From: Clostridiales bacterium
GTDB lineage: Bacteria; Bacillota; Clostridia; Saccharofermentanales; Saccharofermentanaceae
Direction of reading: 5' to 3'
NCBI GenBank assembly: GCA_017480325.1
Contig: JAFVAY010000009.1
Location: forward strand, 1-64,000
DNA length: 64,000 nt
Shown here: piece by piece, positions 1 to 7,491 of the stretch
How the letters are laid out: each line of letters begins with the position of its first letter
Position numbering within the stretch: the stretch's first letter is position 1
Notes under the pieces: model-generated
What the model saw: the letters and a program-made list of their open reading frames with translations, nothing else
What the model was told of the DNA's origin: nothing
The model's database searches: none
Made by a program: the position numbers and the translations under genes

Positions 1-1
1 G

Positions 2-118
2 GATGAACTGGACATTATTGAATACTATCAGCAGCCGGGAAAGGCACATCACTTATCGGAAATCACAGAGAAGCAACGCAAGCTTTACAGATACTTAGAT
101 GTTGATCTGCCATCCTAG
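2..118 (+). pseudogene. C-terminal tail of an unidentified protein, possibly a transposase
   Basis: An open frame enters from the left edge and gives 38 residues ending YRYLDVDLPS before a TAG at 116-118. Charged residues and the KQRKLYRYL segment recall C-termini of some transposases, but this is an impression and not a firm match. The next reading frame belongs to the end of a hydrolase with no room for its own N-terminus, so this tail may be an insertion sequence end that cut the hydrolase gene. The rest of the gene lies outside the window. Confidence 0.3.
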
Positions 119-332
119 ATATAATTTCTCGGGAGTTCAGGATGTAAGAGGGAGGATCCTTCTTTTACAGCCCGAAAATGATATTTTCTCGAAAAGGGAT
201 CAGCAAACTCTTGAATATCTGTTGCCTGACCCGGAAGTGCATTACATGCGGGGAAGCCATCACGGACCGTGGGTTCTTCAGGATGATTATATTGCTTTGA
301 TAAAAGTATTTCTTGACAGACTTGAAGAATAA
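99..332 (+). pseudogene. alpha/beta-hydrolase, C-terminal remnant
   Basis: Only about 70 residues remain. They match the end of the alpha/beta-hydrolase fold: a strand (GRILLLQPENDIF) carrying the acidic triad residue, then GSHHGPW with the catalytic histidine, then a final helix. The nucleophile-elbow half is missing, and upstream the frame soon meets a stop. The apparent ATG at 99 sits inside the overlapping tail of the preceding frame, so it is unlikely to be a native start. I read it as a dead gene cut near position 118. Confidence 0.55.
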
Positions 333-424
333 CTGATGCAAAAGGCTTCTTTATAAGTTATTTACTGTGTTTCAAGTTTCATTAGAAAAATTTGATGCCT
401 CGGAGCAAATCTTTTTGAAAGTCC

Positions 425-523
425 CTAAAAAGTAGCTGTTATACTAAGCTCATCAATACGAACGTTATTAGATATTATGAAGACTCTATCGCCGATGTTA
501 TATTTTTTATTATTCGAAGCCAT
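425..523 (-). pseudogene. 32-residue ORF, probable truncated small protein
   Basis: Reading from ATG at 523 to TAG at 425 gives a short protein containing KYNIGDRVFIISN, the kind of opening strand seen in small SH3/KOW-like hypothetical proteins of Clostridia that are usually about twice as long. It lies 6 bases after the stop of the next gene on the same strand. There is no convincing ribosome binding site, and the frame stops abruptly after ELSITATF. It is too short for a reliable call. Confidence 0.3.
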
Positions 524-529
524 AACGCA

Positions 530-733
530 TTAATTCTGATTAAAGATCTTATCATAGATCTTTTGAAGTCTTATGCCTTGTTCATCAGGCTCATCGTTGT
601 TCGCAAGTATGTTGTCTACGATCACATCATCTATAGCATCCAATAAGACTTGGACATTATCAGAGTCCACAAGCTCATCAATACTATTGATGTACGATCT
701 TAATTCATTTATCTGCTCAGCGGTTACAATCAC
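530..733 (-). CDS. small acidic hypothetical protein
   Basis: A 67-residue acidic protein beginning MIVTAEQINEL and rich in Asp, Ile and Val, predicted to be helical. I do not recognise a family. It lies 27 bases downstream of the 117-residue gene and in the same orientation, so the two are probably co-transcribed accessory genes. No membrane segment, signal peptide or metal motif is visible. Confidence 0.45.
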   Translation of the reverse strand: MIVTAEQINELRSYINSIDELVDSDNVQVLLDAIDDVIVDNILANNDEPDEQGIRLQKIYDKIFNQN

Positions 734-760
734 AATTTCATTCTCCAGTATTATTGCCGG

Positions 761-1108
761 TCATAGTTTAATCCGGGCACCCTTCATTGCATCTTCAGCA
801 TTACTGATGATGGCAAGTTGCTCGGCATTACAGAAGGGCTTAAGCTTCATCATCTCCTGATAATGCTTCTTGCAAAGATCAATGCGTCCTTGCTTTGTAT
901 CACGGTTCTTTGTGGTAAGCACTATACGCGCACTATCAATTATGATTCTGTGATGCTGCATAAGAAGACCAGTTGTCAGAGCAGACAGCCGTTCCTCGGA
1001 TTCCTTCTCGGGATGCTTGAGCTTATTCTCGTACACAGCTTCAGCCCATGCTGCTTTATCGATTTTCTTCTTCGTATATAGTGCGGAATGGTTTTCTTTC
1101 ATATACAT
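761..1108 (-). CDS. hypothetical protein, helical, accessory region
   Basis: About 115 residues, charged and helical, with no recognised domain. ATG at 1108 or 1102 are both possible starts; two in-frame TTG codons precede the first. Neither has a strong ribosome binding site. The gene lies between the decayed helicase/toxin remnants and the 67-residue ORF, all on the minus strand, which suggests a piece of a mobile-element cargo block. Function unknown. Confidence 0.45.
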   Translation of the reverse strand: MYMKENHSALYTKKKIDKAAWAEAVYENKLKHPEKESEERLSALTTGLLMQHHRIIIDSARIVLTTKNRDTKQGRIDLCKKHYQEMMKLKPFCNAEQLAIISNAEDAMKGARIKL

Positions 1109-1147
1109 CAACAATCATGATTCTCTCTGACATTGCAACTCCCTCGT

Positions 1148-1318
1148 CTAATAGTCAAATAATTCTTTGATTCCACATGATAACAAATAATCGTAAATGC
1201 CATCATAGAAACTCTTATTACGTGTCTCAGCTTCTTCAGGATCGACTCCGTGAGGTACAAATATAATCATGCCTTGTCTTGCTCTAGTTAGCAAAACCCG
1301 ATATGAGTTTAGAAGGCT
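1148..1318 (-). pseudogene. DUF2075 (Schlafen-like helicase) C-terminal remnant
   Basis: From about 1312 downward the frame reads NSYRVLLTRARQGMIIFVP, the conserved late helicase motif of DUF2075 proteins (superfamily I-like P-loop ATPases often found with restriction or stress systems), and ends GIKELFDY. All upstream helicase motifs including Walker A are missing. The residues before NSYRV do not belong to the family but come from the sequence of the toxin gene in another frame, so a deletion has joined the two genes near 1312-1319. Confidence 0.65.
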
Positions 1319-1478
1319 TAAGATTACCGGCAACTTCCGATAACTTCGCCTTGGTCTCCTCAAAATCATTCAGAACATTCTTGGCAGAGATTATACCGTC
1401 CTTTTCAACAATAAGATAGGCAAGAAATCTGTCGAGATCAGCTTCCGCATCAGGTGTAACAACAACCTTATAAGCCAT
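1284..1478 (-). pseudogene. RelE/ParE-type toxin, truncated
   Basis: The first 53 or so residues (MAYKVVVTPDAEADLDRF and on to SEVAGNLK) match the N-terminal half of RelE/ParE-superfamily toxins that pair with DinJ/RelB antitoxins. Full-length members are about 95-105 residues; here the C-terminal strand and catalytic region are replaced by LISGFAN and a stop. It overlaps the antitoxin stop by 11 bases, the usual antitoxin-first arrangement. The product is probably inactive. Confidence 0.7.
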
Positions 1479-1761
1479 ACTTCTTCCTCATATCAGCAAT
1501 AACATCATCTGCATCTCGTACTTGCCCTTGTTCAGCATGCATCCTAGATACTGCCAACCTCTGAAGCATCTCCTCCTCTGTTAACGCTTCATAAGGACTG
1601 GATTCTTTTCTTTTTATCTCGAACGGGAATCCATTATTTGCAACTGCCTGTGTGAGAAACATACGTATAGCAGTAGTCGTATCAGTACCAAGGTCCTTGA
1701 ATAAAGCATCCGACTTGGTCTTAAGTTCATCATCTACTCTTACTTGTATAGTACTTGCCAT
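1468..1761 (-). CDS. RelB/DinJ-family antitoxin
   Basis: A 97-residue protein starting MASTIQVRVDDELKTKSD, a ribbon-helix-helix DNA-binding N-terminus of the RelB/DinJ family, followed by AIRMFLTQAV and a C-terminal toxin-binding tail. It appears intact. It is preceded by a good ribbon-site AAGGAGGTGAG and a promoter. Such antitoxins repress their own operon and neutralise a RelE/YafQ-like mRNA endonuclease. Its partner gene here is truncated, so this may be an orphan antitoxin left after toxin loss. Confidence 0.8.
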   Translation of the reverse strand: MASTIQVRVDDELKTKSDALFKDLGTDTTTAIRMFLTQAVANNGFPFEIKRKESSPYEALTEEEMLQRLAVSRMHAEQGQVRDADDVIADMRKKYGL

Positions 1762-1789
1762 GATCTCACCTCCTTGCTATGTTAATGCT

Positions 1790-1818
1790 ATATTACTACT
1801 ATATCATTACATTTGCAA
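1790..1818 (-). promoter_or_regulatory. promoter of the antitoxin gene
   Basis: On the minus strand TTGCAA (1813-1818) is followed by a 17-base spacer and TAATAT (1790-1795), then a ribosome binding site and the antitoxin ATG at 1761. The AT-rich spacer holds overlapping TA-rich repeats that could be the antitoxin operator. Confidence 0.5.
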
Positions 1819-2007
1819 CGAGTCGCAGTTATTGTACTCCTCCTTTTCGCTGCGTATAAGATAATCCTTTAGGGCTTCCTTGTAGATGTTGTTTGCCGTA
1901 AAAGTCAGCCTTCTCGGGCACAGGAAGTTATCCTTTAAAGCGCAGGGTCTTGAATACAGCTCAGTAAAGCTCGTCCTTACATCCCCTTTAATTAAACAGA
2001 TCATCAA
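1807..2007 (-). CDS. doubtful small ORF between ATPase and antitoxin
   Basis: A 66-codon frame overlapping the 3' end of the ATPase gene. Its middle, LTFTANNIYKEALKDYL, looks protein-like and could be the tail of a lost gene, whereas the first 25 residues read through ATPase coding sequence. No ribosome binding site or family was found. It may be a remnant rather than a functional gene. Confidence 0.2.
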   Translation of the reverse strand: MMICLIKGDVRTSFTELYSRPCALKDNFLCPRRLTFTANNIYKEALKDYLIRSEKEEYNNCDSLQM

Positions 2008-3406
2008 GTGTTAATGTATGAGATATATGTTCAGTATGTGCAACGCCATTTATTCCTTCTGCGCATATCATTATCAATTTCAAGGCTTTTTTGGGGGCGG
2101 TCTCTCTACGATACATCTCGATCTTCTTCAGAAGCGATTTCTCATATGACTCGCTGATAGTAAAAGGTGTGTCGGTATATTTATTCTCACATATATCGAT
2201 AATACCGTCATCACGATCAATAACGATATCTATTTGCGCATCCCGATTTTGACTCACCCATGCATACTCATTTGTTTTAACGCCTGAAATACCCAGTGCA
2301 TTTTTTATGCTGTCTATGTGATACATGCATAAGACTTCAAATGCATGCCCTCTCCAGTTCATATATCTTCCGGTATCATTCTTATAATCTTCAAACTTTG
2401 TGTTATCAGAATAACCCTTAGATAAGAAAGTGTAATGAAACAGCAAAAACGGATCAACAAGTTGCAACCTCAACGGATGACCCTTTGAGTAAGTATCCGC
2501 GCTCTCATGTACATATCCACATTTAACCAAATCATCAACCGCTCTAGAGAAGGTTCCCTGAGAAATACTCAGGCTCTCAAAACACTCCTGTTTTGGCATT
2601 CCATAATAATGCGCTGATAAGCACTCCATTATCTCATTATATGCCGGTGACTTCTTCAACGTTGCCTCTAATAATTTCTTAGACTCATTACGTAGCAAAG
2701 CATGCGGTCTTAGTATTAGCATATTAATGTTCCATGTCAGACTCTCATCCGGATTAAGAAGATCAAAGAAGTACGGTAACCCTCCAAACACCATCTGCGC
2801 CTCAACAATCTGCCTTCTTGACCATCCAAAATCTTTATCCTTCATGAATAACTCTGTTTCTTTTAACGTGAATGGTCTGAGAAACATTTGACTTGTTACC
2901 CTGTCATACAAGCTTCCCGTATCTTCAAGAACATTCTTGATTATCCACGATGTAGCACTTCCGCAGATAATAAACATATAGTTGCCTGATACAGTTCCAC
3001 ATCTGTTCCAAAACTCCCCGAAAGCTTCCAAGAAATCAGATCTGGCGGTAGCAAACCACGGGAACTCGTCGAAAAAAACAATCTTTTTCCCATGTACAGA
3101 AAGTCTTATATTGTCAGATTGCAAAACTCTCTCAAGTCTGGAAAATGCCTCAAACCAATTCTGAGGAATACGCTTCGTCGTGTCCCCGGCTTCAATCAAA
3201 CGCTGATGAAATGATTTTAATTGAGTGCGCGTATTGCCGCTCTCCACTCCCGTAGCTCGAAAGGCAAAAAAATTGGCAAATGTTTGCTCTACAAGATATG
3301 TTTTACCAACACGCCTTCTTCCGTATACGCAGATCAGTTCGGATTTTTGGGATCGTTCACAACGTTCCAATTCCCGAATATTCTCTTTTCTTCCTATAAC
3401 GGCCAT
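1988..3406 (-). CDS. DUF234-type AAA ATPase with C-terminal nuclease-like domain
   Basis: A 472-residue member of the archaeal-type ATPase family common in anaerobes. Walker A is GRRRVGKT (about 29-36) and Walker B KIVFFDEFPW (about 108-117). The middle contains a winged-helix-like region (SQGTFSRAVDDLVKCGYV). The C-terminal DUF234 region has the pattern of a PD-(D/E)xK fold, IDIVIDRDD followed by ICENK. Cellular role is not established; the family is often found near mobile or toxin-antitoxin genes. It is intact, unlike its neighbours, starts at ATG after AAGGAGA, and has its own promoter. Confidence 0.85.
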   Translation of the reverse strand: MAVIGRKENIRELERCERSQKSELICVYGRRRVGKTYLVEQTFANFFAFRATGVESGNTRTQLKSFHQRLIEAGDTTKRIPQNWFEAFSRLERVLQSDNIRLSVHGKKIVFFDEFPWFATARSDFLEAFGEFWNRCGTVSGNYMFIICGSATSWIIKNVLEDTGSLYDRVTSQMFLRPFTLKETELFMKDKDFGWSRRQIVEAQMVFGGLPYFFDLLNPDESLTWNINMLILRPHALLRNESKKLLEATLKKSPAYNEIMECLSAHYYGMPKQECFESLSISQGTFSRAVDDLVKCGYVHESADTYSKGHPLRLQLVDPFLLFHYTFLSKGYSDNTKFEDYKNDTGRYMNWRGHAFEVLCMYHIDSIKNALGISGVKTNEYAWVSQNRDAQIDIVIDRDDGIIDICENKYTDTPFTISESYEKSLLKKIEMYRRETAPKKALKLIMICAEGINGVAHTEHISHTLTLDDLFN

Positions 3407-3449
3407 TCACCAATATCTCCTTAAAGCAACATCTGATGATTTTGAATAT

Positions 3450-3478
3450 ATTGTAAGCGAATAACAACTTATAGGCAA
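3450..3478 (-). promoter_or_regulatory. promoter of the DUF234 ATPase gene
   Basis: Minus-strand TTGCCT (3473-3478), 17-base spacer, TACAAT (3450-3455), about 45 bases before the ATG at 3406. This is a good sigma-A-like match. The rest of 3479-3576 shows only AT-rich sequence. Confidence 0.55.
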
Positions 3479-3576
3479 GTTTTTGTTTATAATTGGAGAA
3501 AATTAGTAATTCTATTATTTTTTCTCCATTTTAAGCCGTTCTTCTTATGCATATGCACGAATTCAATTATATCAGA

Positions 3577-3828
3577 CTAGTTCTTTAACGTGATCCACAT
3601 GGCAGGACGAATACCGATACGCATGCTGTTTGCATAGGTACCATGTTCGAGAATAATACCATTTCCGCTGCCCCTTGCAATGTTGTTCTCTTCATGCCCC
3701 GGTGTCCTGAGCCACCAATAACAACCGCCTGTGTTATCATCTGTTTCTACACTTGCCGAGTTCGTAGGAATTGATAATCTCCGAGTTTCTATCAGAAGAG
3801 TTGGTTCAAGACTTGGATCAGATTTCAA
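3577..3828 (-). pseudogene. DUF6273-domain protein, C-terminal remnant
   Basis: The reading frame carries the typical end of a DUF6273 domain: YWWLRTPG followed by a glycine/asparagine-rich stretch and IGIRPAMWI. The domain is common in surface or secreted proteins of gut Clostridia. No signal peptide, N-terminal region or real start codon remains; the frame simply begins next to the tRNA terminator. I interpret it as the trimmed end of a larger gene at the island boundary. Confidence 0.6.
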
Positions 3829-3833
3829 AATAA

Positions 3834-3858
3834 TTCAGGGGCCTCAGAAAACCCTGAA
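3834..3858 (-). terminator. probable terminator after tRNA-Arg
   Basis: Inverted repeat TTCAGGG / CCCTGAA with a 11-base loop, followed on the minus strand by TTATTTT. It lies 15 bases after the 3' end of the tRNA and would end the rpoD-rnf-tRNA transcript or the tRNA alone. Confidence 0.5.
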
Positions 3859-3872
3859 CCCCCTGTAAACAC

Positions 3873-3949
3873 TGGTGATCGTGAGCGGATTCGAACCGCT
3901 GGCCTACCGCTTAGGAGGCGGTCGCTCTATCCAGCTGAGCTACACAATC
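3873..3949 (-). tRNA. tRNA-Arg (anticodon CCT)
   Basis: A full cloverleaf of 77 nt can be drawn: acceptor arms GATTGTG / CACGATC with one G-T pair, D-arm GCTC...GAGC, anticodon stem ACCGC / GCGGT around loop CTCCTAA (anticodon CCT, reading AGG), T-arm AGCGG / CCGCT with TTCGAAT, discriminator A and an encoded CCA at 3873-3875. It follows the last Rnf-like gene by 15 bases. The accessory region begins directly beyond its 3' end, a common integration point for islands. Confidence 0.93.
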
Positions 3950-3964
3950 AAATCGCACATCAGA

Positions 3965-5245
3965 TTATAACACAAGATACCAATATGCCAACATAATCTC
4001 GCTGATCATAACAACAAGACTGACTGACATCAGCTCGAGCGGCATTCCCTCGACATACCTGCTTCTTCTTGACATGAGAAGTCTTCTGTTATGGGCGAAT
4101 ATCAGGCCTGTGATTAGCGTGTCAATCAAGGTCGCGAACAGTAGCACCGGCACCGCATCCCAGATCGAAGCTACACTGACACCCAGGACATACACTACTC
4201 CGAGCTCCGTCGCGAACTGGATACGCCGCTTGGAATGTCTGCCGCGTATGAAAGCGAACGCGAACACCAGAAGAGCCGAGAAAACATACTTCATATAGTA
4301 AAGCCCCAGCCCGAATCTCACGTTAAGATAATCAACCAGCAGACACTCGCCGCTTATAAGGACGAGGCTTATCATGAATCTGAGTCTTCTTAAGAAGAAG
4401 CTTCTTAGGTTATGCCTATCGGTCATGGGAAGATTAGCGGCGTCATTAAGTTTACGCGACGAGAGAATATGATCCTTCCCACTTACCTTGCTTACGATAA
4501 GAGAGATCAGCATAAGCATCAGTGAGCTTATAAGAAGTCTCACCCCCACCCATCTCGTAACGCTCTCAGCGCCTACCGTTCTTATTAGAACAGTCATCAC
4601 ACATCCAAGCACTGACGCGACCGTCGCGTACACACAGGGCATCACGATCTCTCCACGTACGTCCGCCTTTGTGAAATCGTTGGATCTGATCACCTCTCCG
4701 TCGAGGAAATCTATTCCCGTGAAGCTGTCTTTCTTCGTTTTACCTGTACTTCCACCGCTCTTTCCTTTCTGCGTCTCATCAGAAGAGATCAGGGACAGAC
4801 ACGTCGCTCCCGAAGCCAGGAACACGAGCCCCATCAGCGATATATCGTAAGCAGGCAGCAGCTTATGAATAAGAAGCCTGATTACTACTGCAGGCACCAG
4901 ATTAAGTGCGATCGACAGCGGCATAACATCAGGACTCTCGAGGTGCCTCAGGGTAAGCGTCCAGAAGCCTATATACACCACTACCGAAGCCACTGCGAGC
5001 GCCAGACTGATAATTAGTCCCCGATCAATCAAAGAGGTCTGCGCTCCGCCACCCGGCAACATCAGGCACACTGCTACCACGACAAATGCCGTAAATACAG
5101 CAGCCCTGGTACTTAGGTACGTCCCTCCCTTGCCCTTCACGTGAGACAGGGAATCAAAAGGGCTCTGGCCCCCGTCTTTACGCTCAGTCAGATCGCTGAA
5201 GGGCGCATTCTTTATATTCTTGTCAGATGTATCTATCATGCTCAT
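3965..5245 (-). CDS. Rnf-associated integral membrane protein, probable RnfA/RnfE-like fusion
   Basis: A 426-residue protein with a polar N-terminus (1-45), a first membrane module (about 47-155), a hydrophilic linker (about 155-200) and a second module (about 200-426). In module 1, PAYDISLMGLVFLASGATC (131-149) resembles the RnfA/E segment PLITTNCxxLG; in module 2, ISLVLISGEC (292-301) sits at the same place, and the end EGMPLELMSVSL (399-410) resembles the RnfA terminus FRGLPIALITAGL. RnfA and RnfE are homologous proteins of about 200 residues, so the length suits a head-to-tail pair. It follows the RnfG-like gene by one base. The usual N-terminal CPxL cysteine motif is not evident. The assignment is inferential. 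Confidence 0.5.
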   Translation of the reverse strand: MSMIDTSDKNIKNAPFSDLTERKDGGQSPFDSLSHVKGKGGTYLSTRAAVFTAFVVVAVCLMLPGGGAQTSLIDRGLIISLALAVASVVVYIGFWTLTLRHLESPDVMPLSIALNLVPAVVIRLLIHKLLPAYDISLMGLVFLASGATCLSLISSDETQKGKSGGSTGKTKKDSFTGIDFLDGEVIRSNDFTKADVRGEIVMPCVYATVASVLGCVMTVLIRTVGAESVTRWVGVRLLISSLMLMLISLIVSKVSGKDHILSSRKLNDAANLPMTDRHNLRSFFLRRLRFMISLVLISGECLLVDYLNVRFGLGLYYMKYVFSALLVFAFAFIRGRHSKRRIQFATELGVVYVLGVSVASIWDAVPVLLFATLIDTLITGLIFAHNRRLLMSRRSRYVEGMPLELMSVSLVVMISEIMLAYWYLVL

Positions 5246-5246
5246 A

Positions 5247-6554
5247 TTACGCCATCCAGTGCAGGTAGTCCTTAAGGAATCTGTAAGCGGTGTTGACCGC
5301 CGTCACTATGTCCGAAGTCTGCCTTAGCTGCCCCTCTATGCCTTCGATATAAGTATTGATCTCCGTCATCGGGATACCGTCGATGCTGTCCTGCTCGAAC
5401 GAGGTGTCACTCACCCTGACGCCGTCCTCGTTACCGCTGTTGCCGGACACCTCCACGCTCAATTCCGCCTCGGAAGAATCAAAATCCGAGTAATCCGTCA
5501 TATCCCCCGTGATCTTCTGCCTCACATTAAGCCTGACACCCTCCGGTCCCAGGAACACGCCGGGATACCCTTCGAAGGAGAACACTATATTGCCGTCATC
5601 ATTTACCACGCCGAGGCTCTCGTAATCCGCTTCGAAAAGCTCATCTATTATCTCCTGCAGCCCCGCATTATACATGTCCTTATCAAAGCCCGCCCTCGAG
5701 TTCTCGATACACTCTATGCACAGATTAACAAACGTCCTGATATTGACCGTCACCCCATCGATAATATCCGTGGTGCCGTCTGACTTCATGGCCAACAGAT
5801 CCGGATTCTGTACATCCATAAGAGCGTGACAAAGTATATATGACTGAGAGGCCCAATTAAGCCCCTGAACCTCATACACGCCGTCAAGCGAGGACTCTCT
5901 TCGATTCTTTATATTCATGTCGGTATTGAAAGCATCCCACTGAACAGTAGTGATTACGCCGTTCTCTATACTCATCTCCACATAATCTATATATCCCGAC
6001 CTGTCAGCCGACAGCGTCTGTGCGTAGTAGATGCCGTCATTAAGTCCGGGAAGCCTTCCCGTCGTCACATCATCCGAAGCCGTATTCTCATCGGTAACAC
6101 CGTAGGCCACAGGTATCTGCTGACCTATCGTCTGCTCAAGTATTGTCGCGACCTGCTCATCGCTTATAGCCGACGTTCTCGGATCGTCCGATGCTCTCAC
6201 GAGCCCCGTAAGCTGAGCAGTATTATAGTCAACTCCCACAAGGAGTCTTATCGGATTACCCGTGGAGTGATCCGTGACCTGCACCTTCACCACGAAGCCC
6301 AGTGGATTACCAATACTGTCCAAGCCCTCATACACCTCTGTTACGCCGCTATAGCCCTCTATCAGATCACTCTGGACAGGCTGATACATATCGGCAGCCA
6401 GAACCGCCGTGAATTCTCTTCTGTATCCCTCCTGAACGCGAGCCCTCTCAAGTCCGTTGGTACCGATGATCCCCAGTACGATCAGAAGGAAGCTTCCTAT
6501 CGCGAGAAGCACTGCTTCTACGGTAAATCTGATGACATTATCACGACTTAACAC
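5247..6554 (-). CDS. rnfG: RnfG-like membrane flavoprotein with FMN-binding repeats
   Basis: 435 residues: one N-terminal membrane anchor (about 9-31), then an RnfG-type FMN-binding domain (IRLLVGVDYNTAQLTG, 102-117), then a second domain resembling the FMN-binding repeats of PplA-type lipoproteins (GLNDGIYYAQT to about 280). RnfG normally carries FMN on a threonine in a DxxSGAT-like site; the best candidate here is DIIDGVT (263-269), a relaxed version. The start is GTG at 6554, chosen because AGGAGG lies 9 bases upstream; it overlaps the end of rnfD by 14 bases. Substrate and electron route are unproven, but the gene order C-D-G supports an Rnf role. Confidence 0.7.
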   Translation of the reverse strand: MLSRDNVIRFTVEAVLLAIGSFLLIVLGIIGTNGLERARVQEGYRREFTAVLAADMYQPVQSDLIEGYSGVTEVYEGLDSIGNPLGFVVKVQVTDHSTGNPIRLLVGVDYNTAQLTGLVRASDDPRTSAISDEQVATILEQTIGQQIPVAYGVTDENTASDDVTTGRLPGLNDGIYYAQTLSADRSGYIDYVEMSIENGVITTVQWDAFNTDMNIKNRRESSLDGVYEVQGLNWASQSYILCHALMDVQNPDLLAMKSDGTTDIIDGVTVNIRTFVNLCIECIENSRAGFDKDMYNAGLQEIIDELFEADYESLGVVNDDGNIVFSFEGYPGVFLGPEGVRLNVRQKITGDMTDYSDFDSSEAELSVEVSGNSGNEDGVRVSDTSFEQDSIDGIPMTEINTYIEGIEGQLRQTSDIVTAVNTAYRFLKDYLHWMA

Positions 6555-7491
6555 GAAGCTTCTCCTCCTCTGACACTCTGAAGGTTATTACGATATAGTT
6601 AAGGACTCCGGTCATTACTCCTGTAAGAAGCACAGGAATGACAAGCAGGTCTATTCCGGTAGTCTTGAAGGACATAAGGAAGGTCAAAGCTGAGCACATA
6701 AAGCCCTGGAATATAGACACGGACCCGAAGGGAATTATCGTCTCCTCATCCGTAAGAAGATACACGCCCGTGAACAGCACTCCCGAGGTAATAAGGAAAA
6801 CTCCGGTCTGCGACGTGCCGGTATAGACATCCTTGATAAACAACAGGACCGTCAGCATTCCGATATAGGACAAGGGCAGGTAAAATCTGCATATCCTTTT
6901 CGCCAGAAGATAGACGAGGCCCGCCAGGATCATGACGGCACAGGACGTTCCCAGGAAAGACGGAAACCTTCCCGTGAGAAGCTCTGCGCGGTAGAACTCG
7001 GACAGGGACACCCCCTCGAAGCCCGAAGATCCGTGCACAAGACTTCTAAGATAGGTCCTGCCCTCTCCTGGCATGGCCAGAGCGCCCTCATTAGAGGCGA
7101 ACAGTATCCTTATCAGAAGCCTTCCCGCAGCAGCAGGATTAAGAAAGGCCGACCCTCTTCCTCCCGATATCTGCCGGCACACGACAGACGCGAACAGAAC
7201 ACCGATCGCCGCGATATAAAGAGGCGTATCCGGCGGCAGCAGCAATGCCAACACTATTCCGTACACGATGGAGTTAAGATCACGGGCCTTATGGACCCCT
7301 CTTACATAAGAGCACAACTCATCCGCTAGCTCGAAAAGCACCGCGCAGAACCCGATAAGTATCAACGCTCTCAGACCATAGTACACGATGGCGACCGCCA
7401 TCACGGGTATAAGCGCCAGCAGATGCGCCGCAGATATGTATACTGTATTTTTCTCTGTATGAATGAATGGGGCCTGACGTCTGCTGTTCAT
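6541..7491 (-). CDS. rnfD: RnfD-like electron transport membrane subunit
   Basis: 316 residues with about nine to ten membrane segments, including the RnfD signature SGGRGSAFLNPAAAGRL, equivalent to the conserved GGLGFNPFNPA region. In canonical RnfD/NqrB a threonine in a GATPL-type motif binds FMN covalently; here the matching periplasmic-side stretch reads GFEGVSL (157-163), so the acceptor is lost or replaced by serine. I start at ATG 7491, which forms TAATG with the RnfC stop; an upstream in-frame ATG at 7503 is also possible. Part of the rnfC-D-G operon. Confidence 0.75.
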   Translation of the reverse strand: MNSRRQAPFIHTEKNTVYISAAHLLALIPVMAVAIVYYGLRALILIGFCAVLFELADELCSYVRGVHKARDLNSIVYGIVLALLLPPDTPLYIAAIGVLFASVVCRQISGGRGSAFLNPAAAGRLLIRILFASNEGALAMPGEGRTYLRSLVHGSSGFEGVSLSEFYRAELLTGRFPSFLGTSCAVMILAGLVYLLAKRICRFYLPLSYIGMLTVLLFIKDVYTGTSQTGVFLITSGVLFTGVYLLTDEETIIPFGSVSIFQGFMCSALTFLMSFKTTGIDLLVIPVLLTGVMTGVLNYIVITFRVSEEEKLRVKS

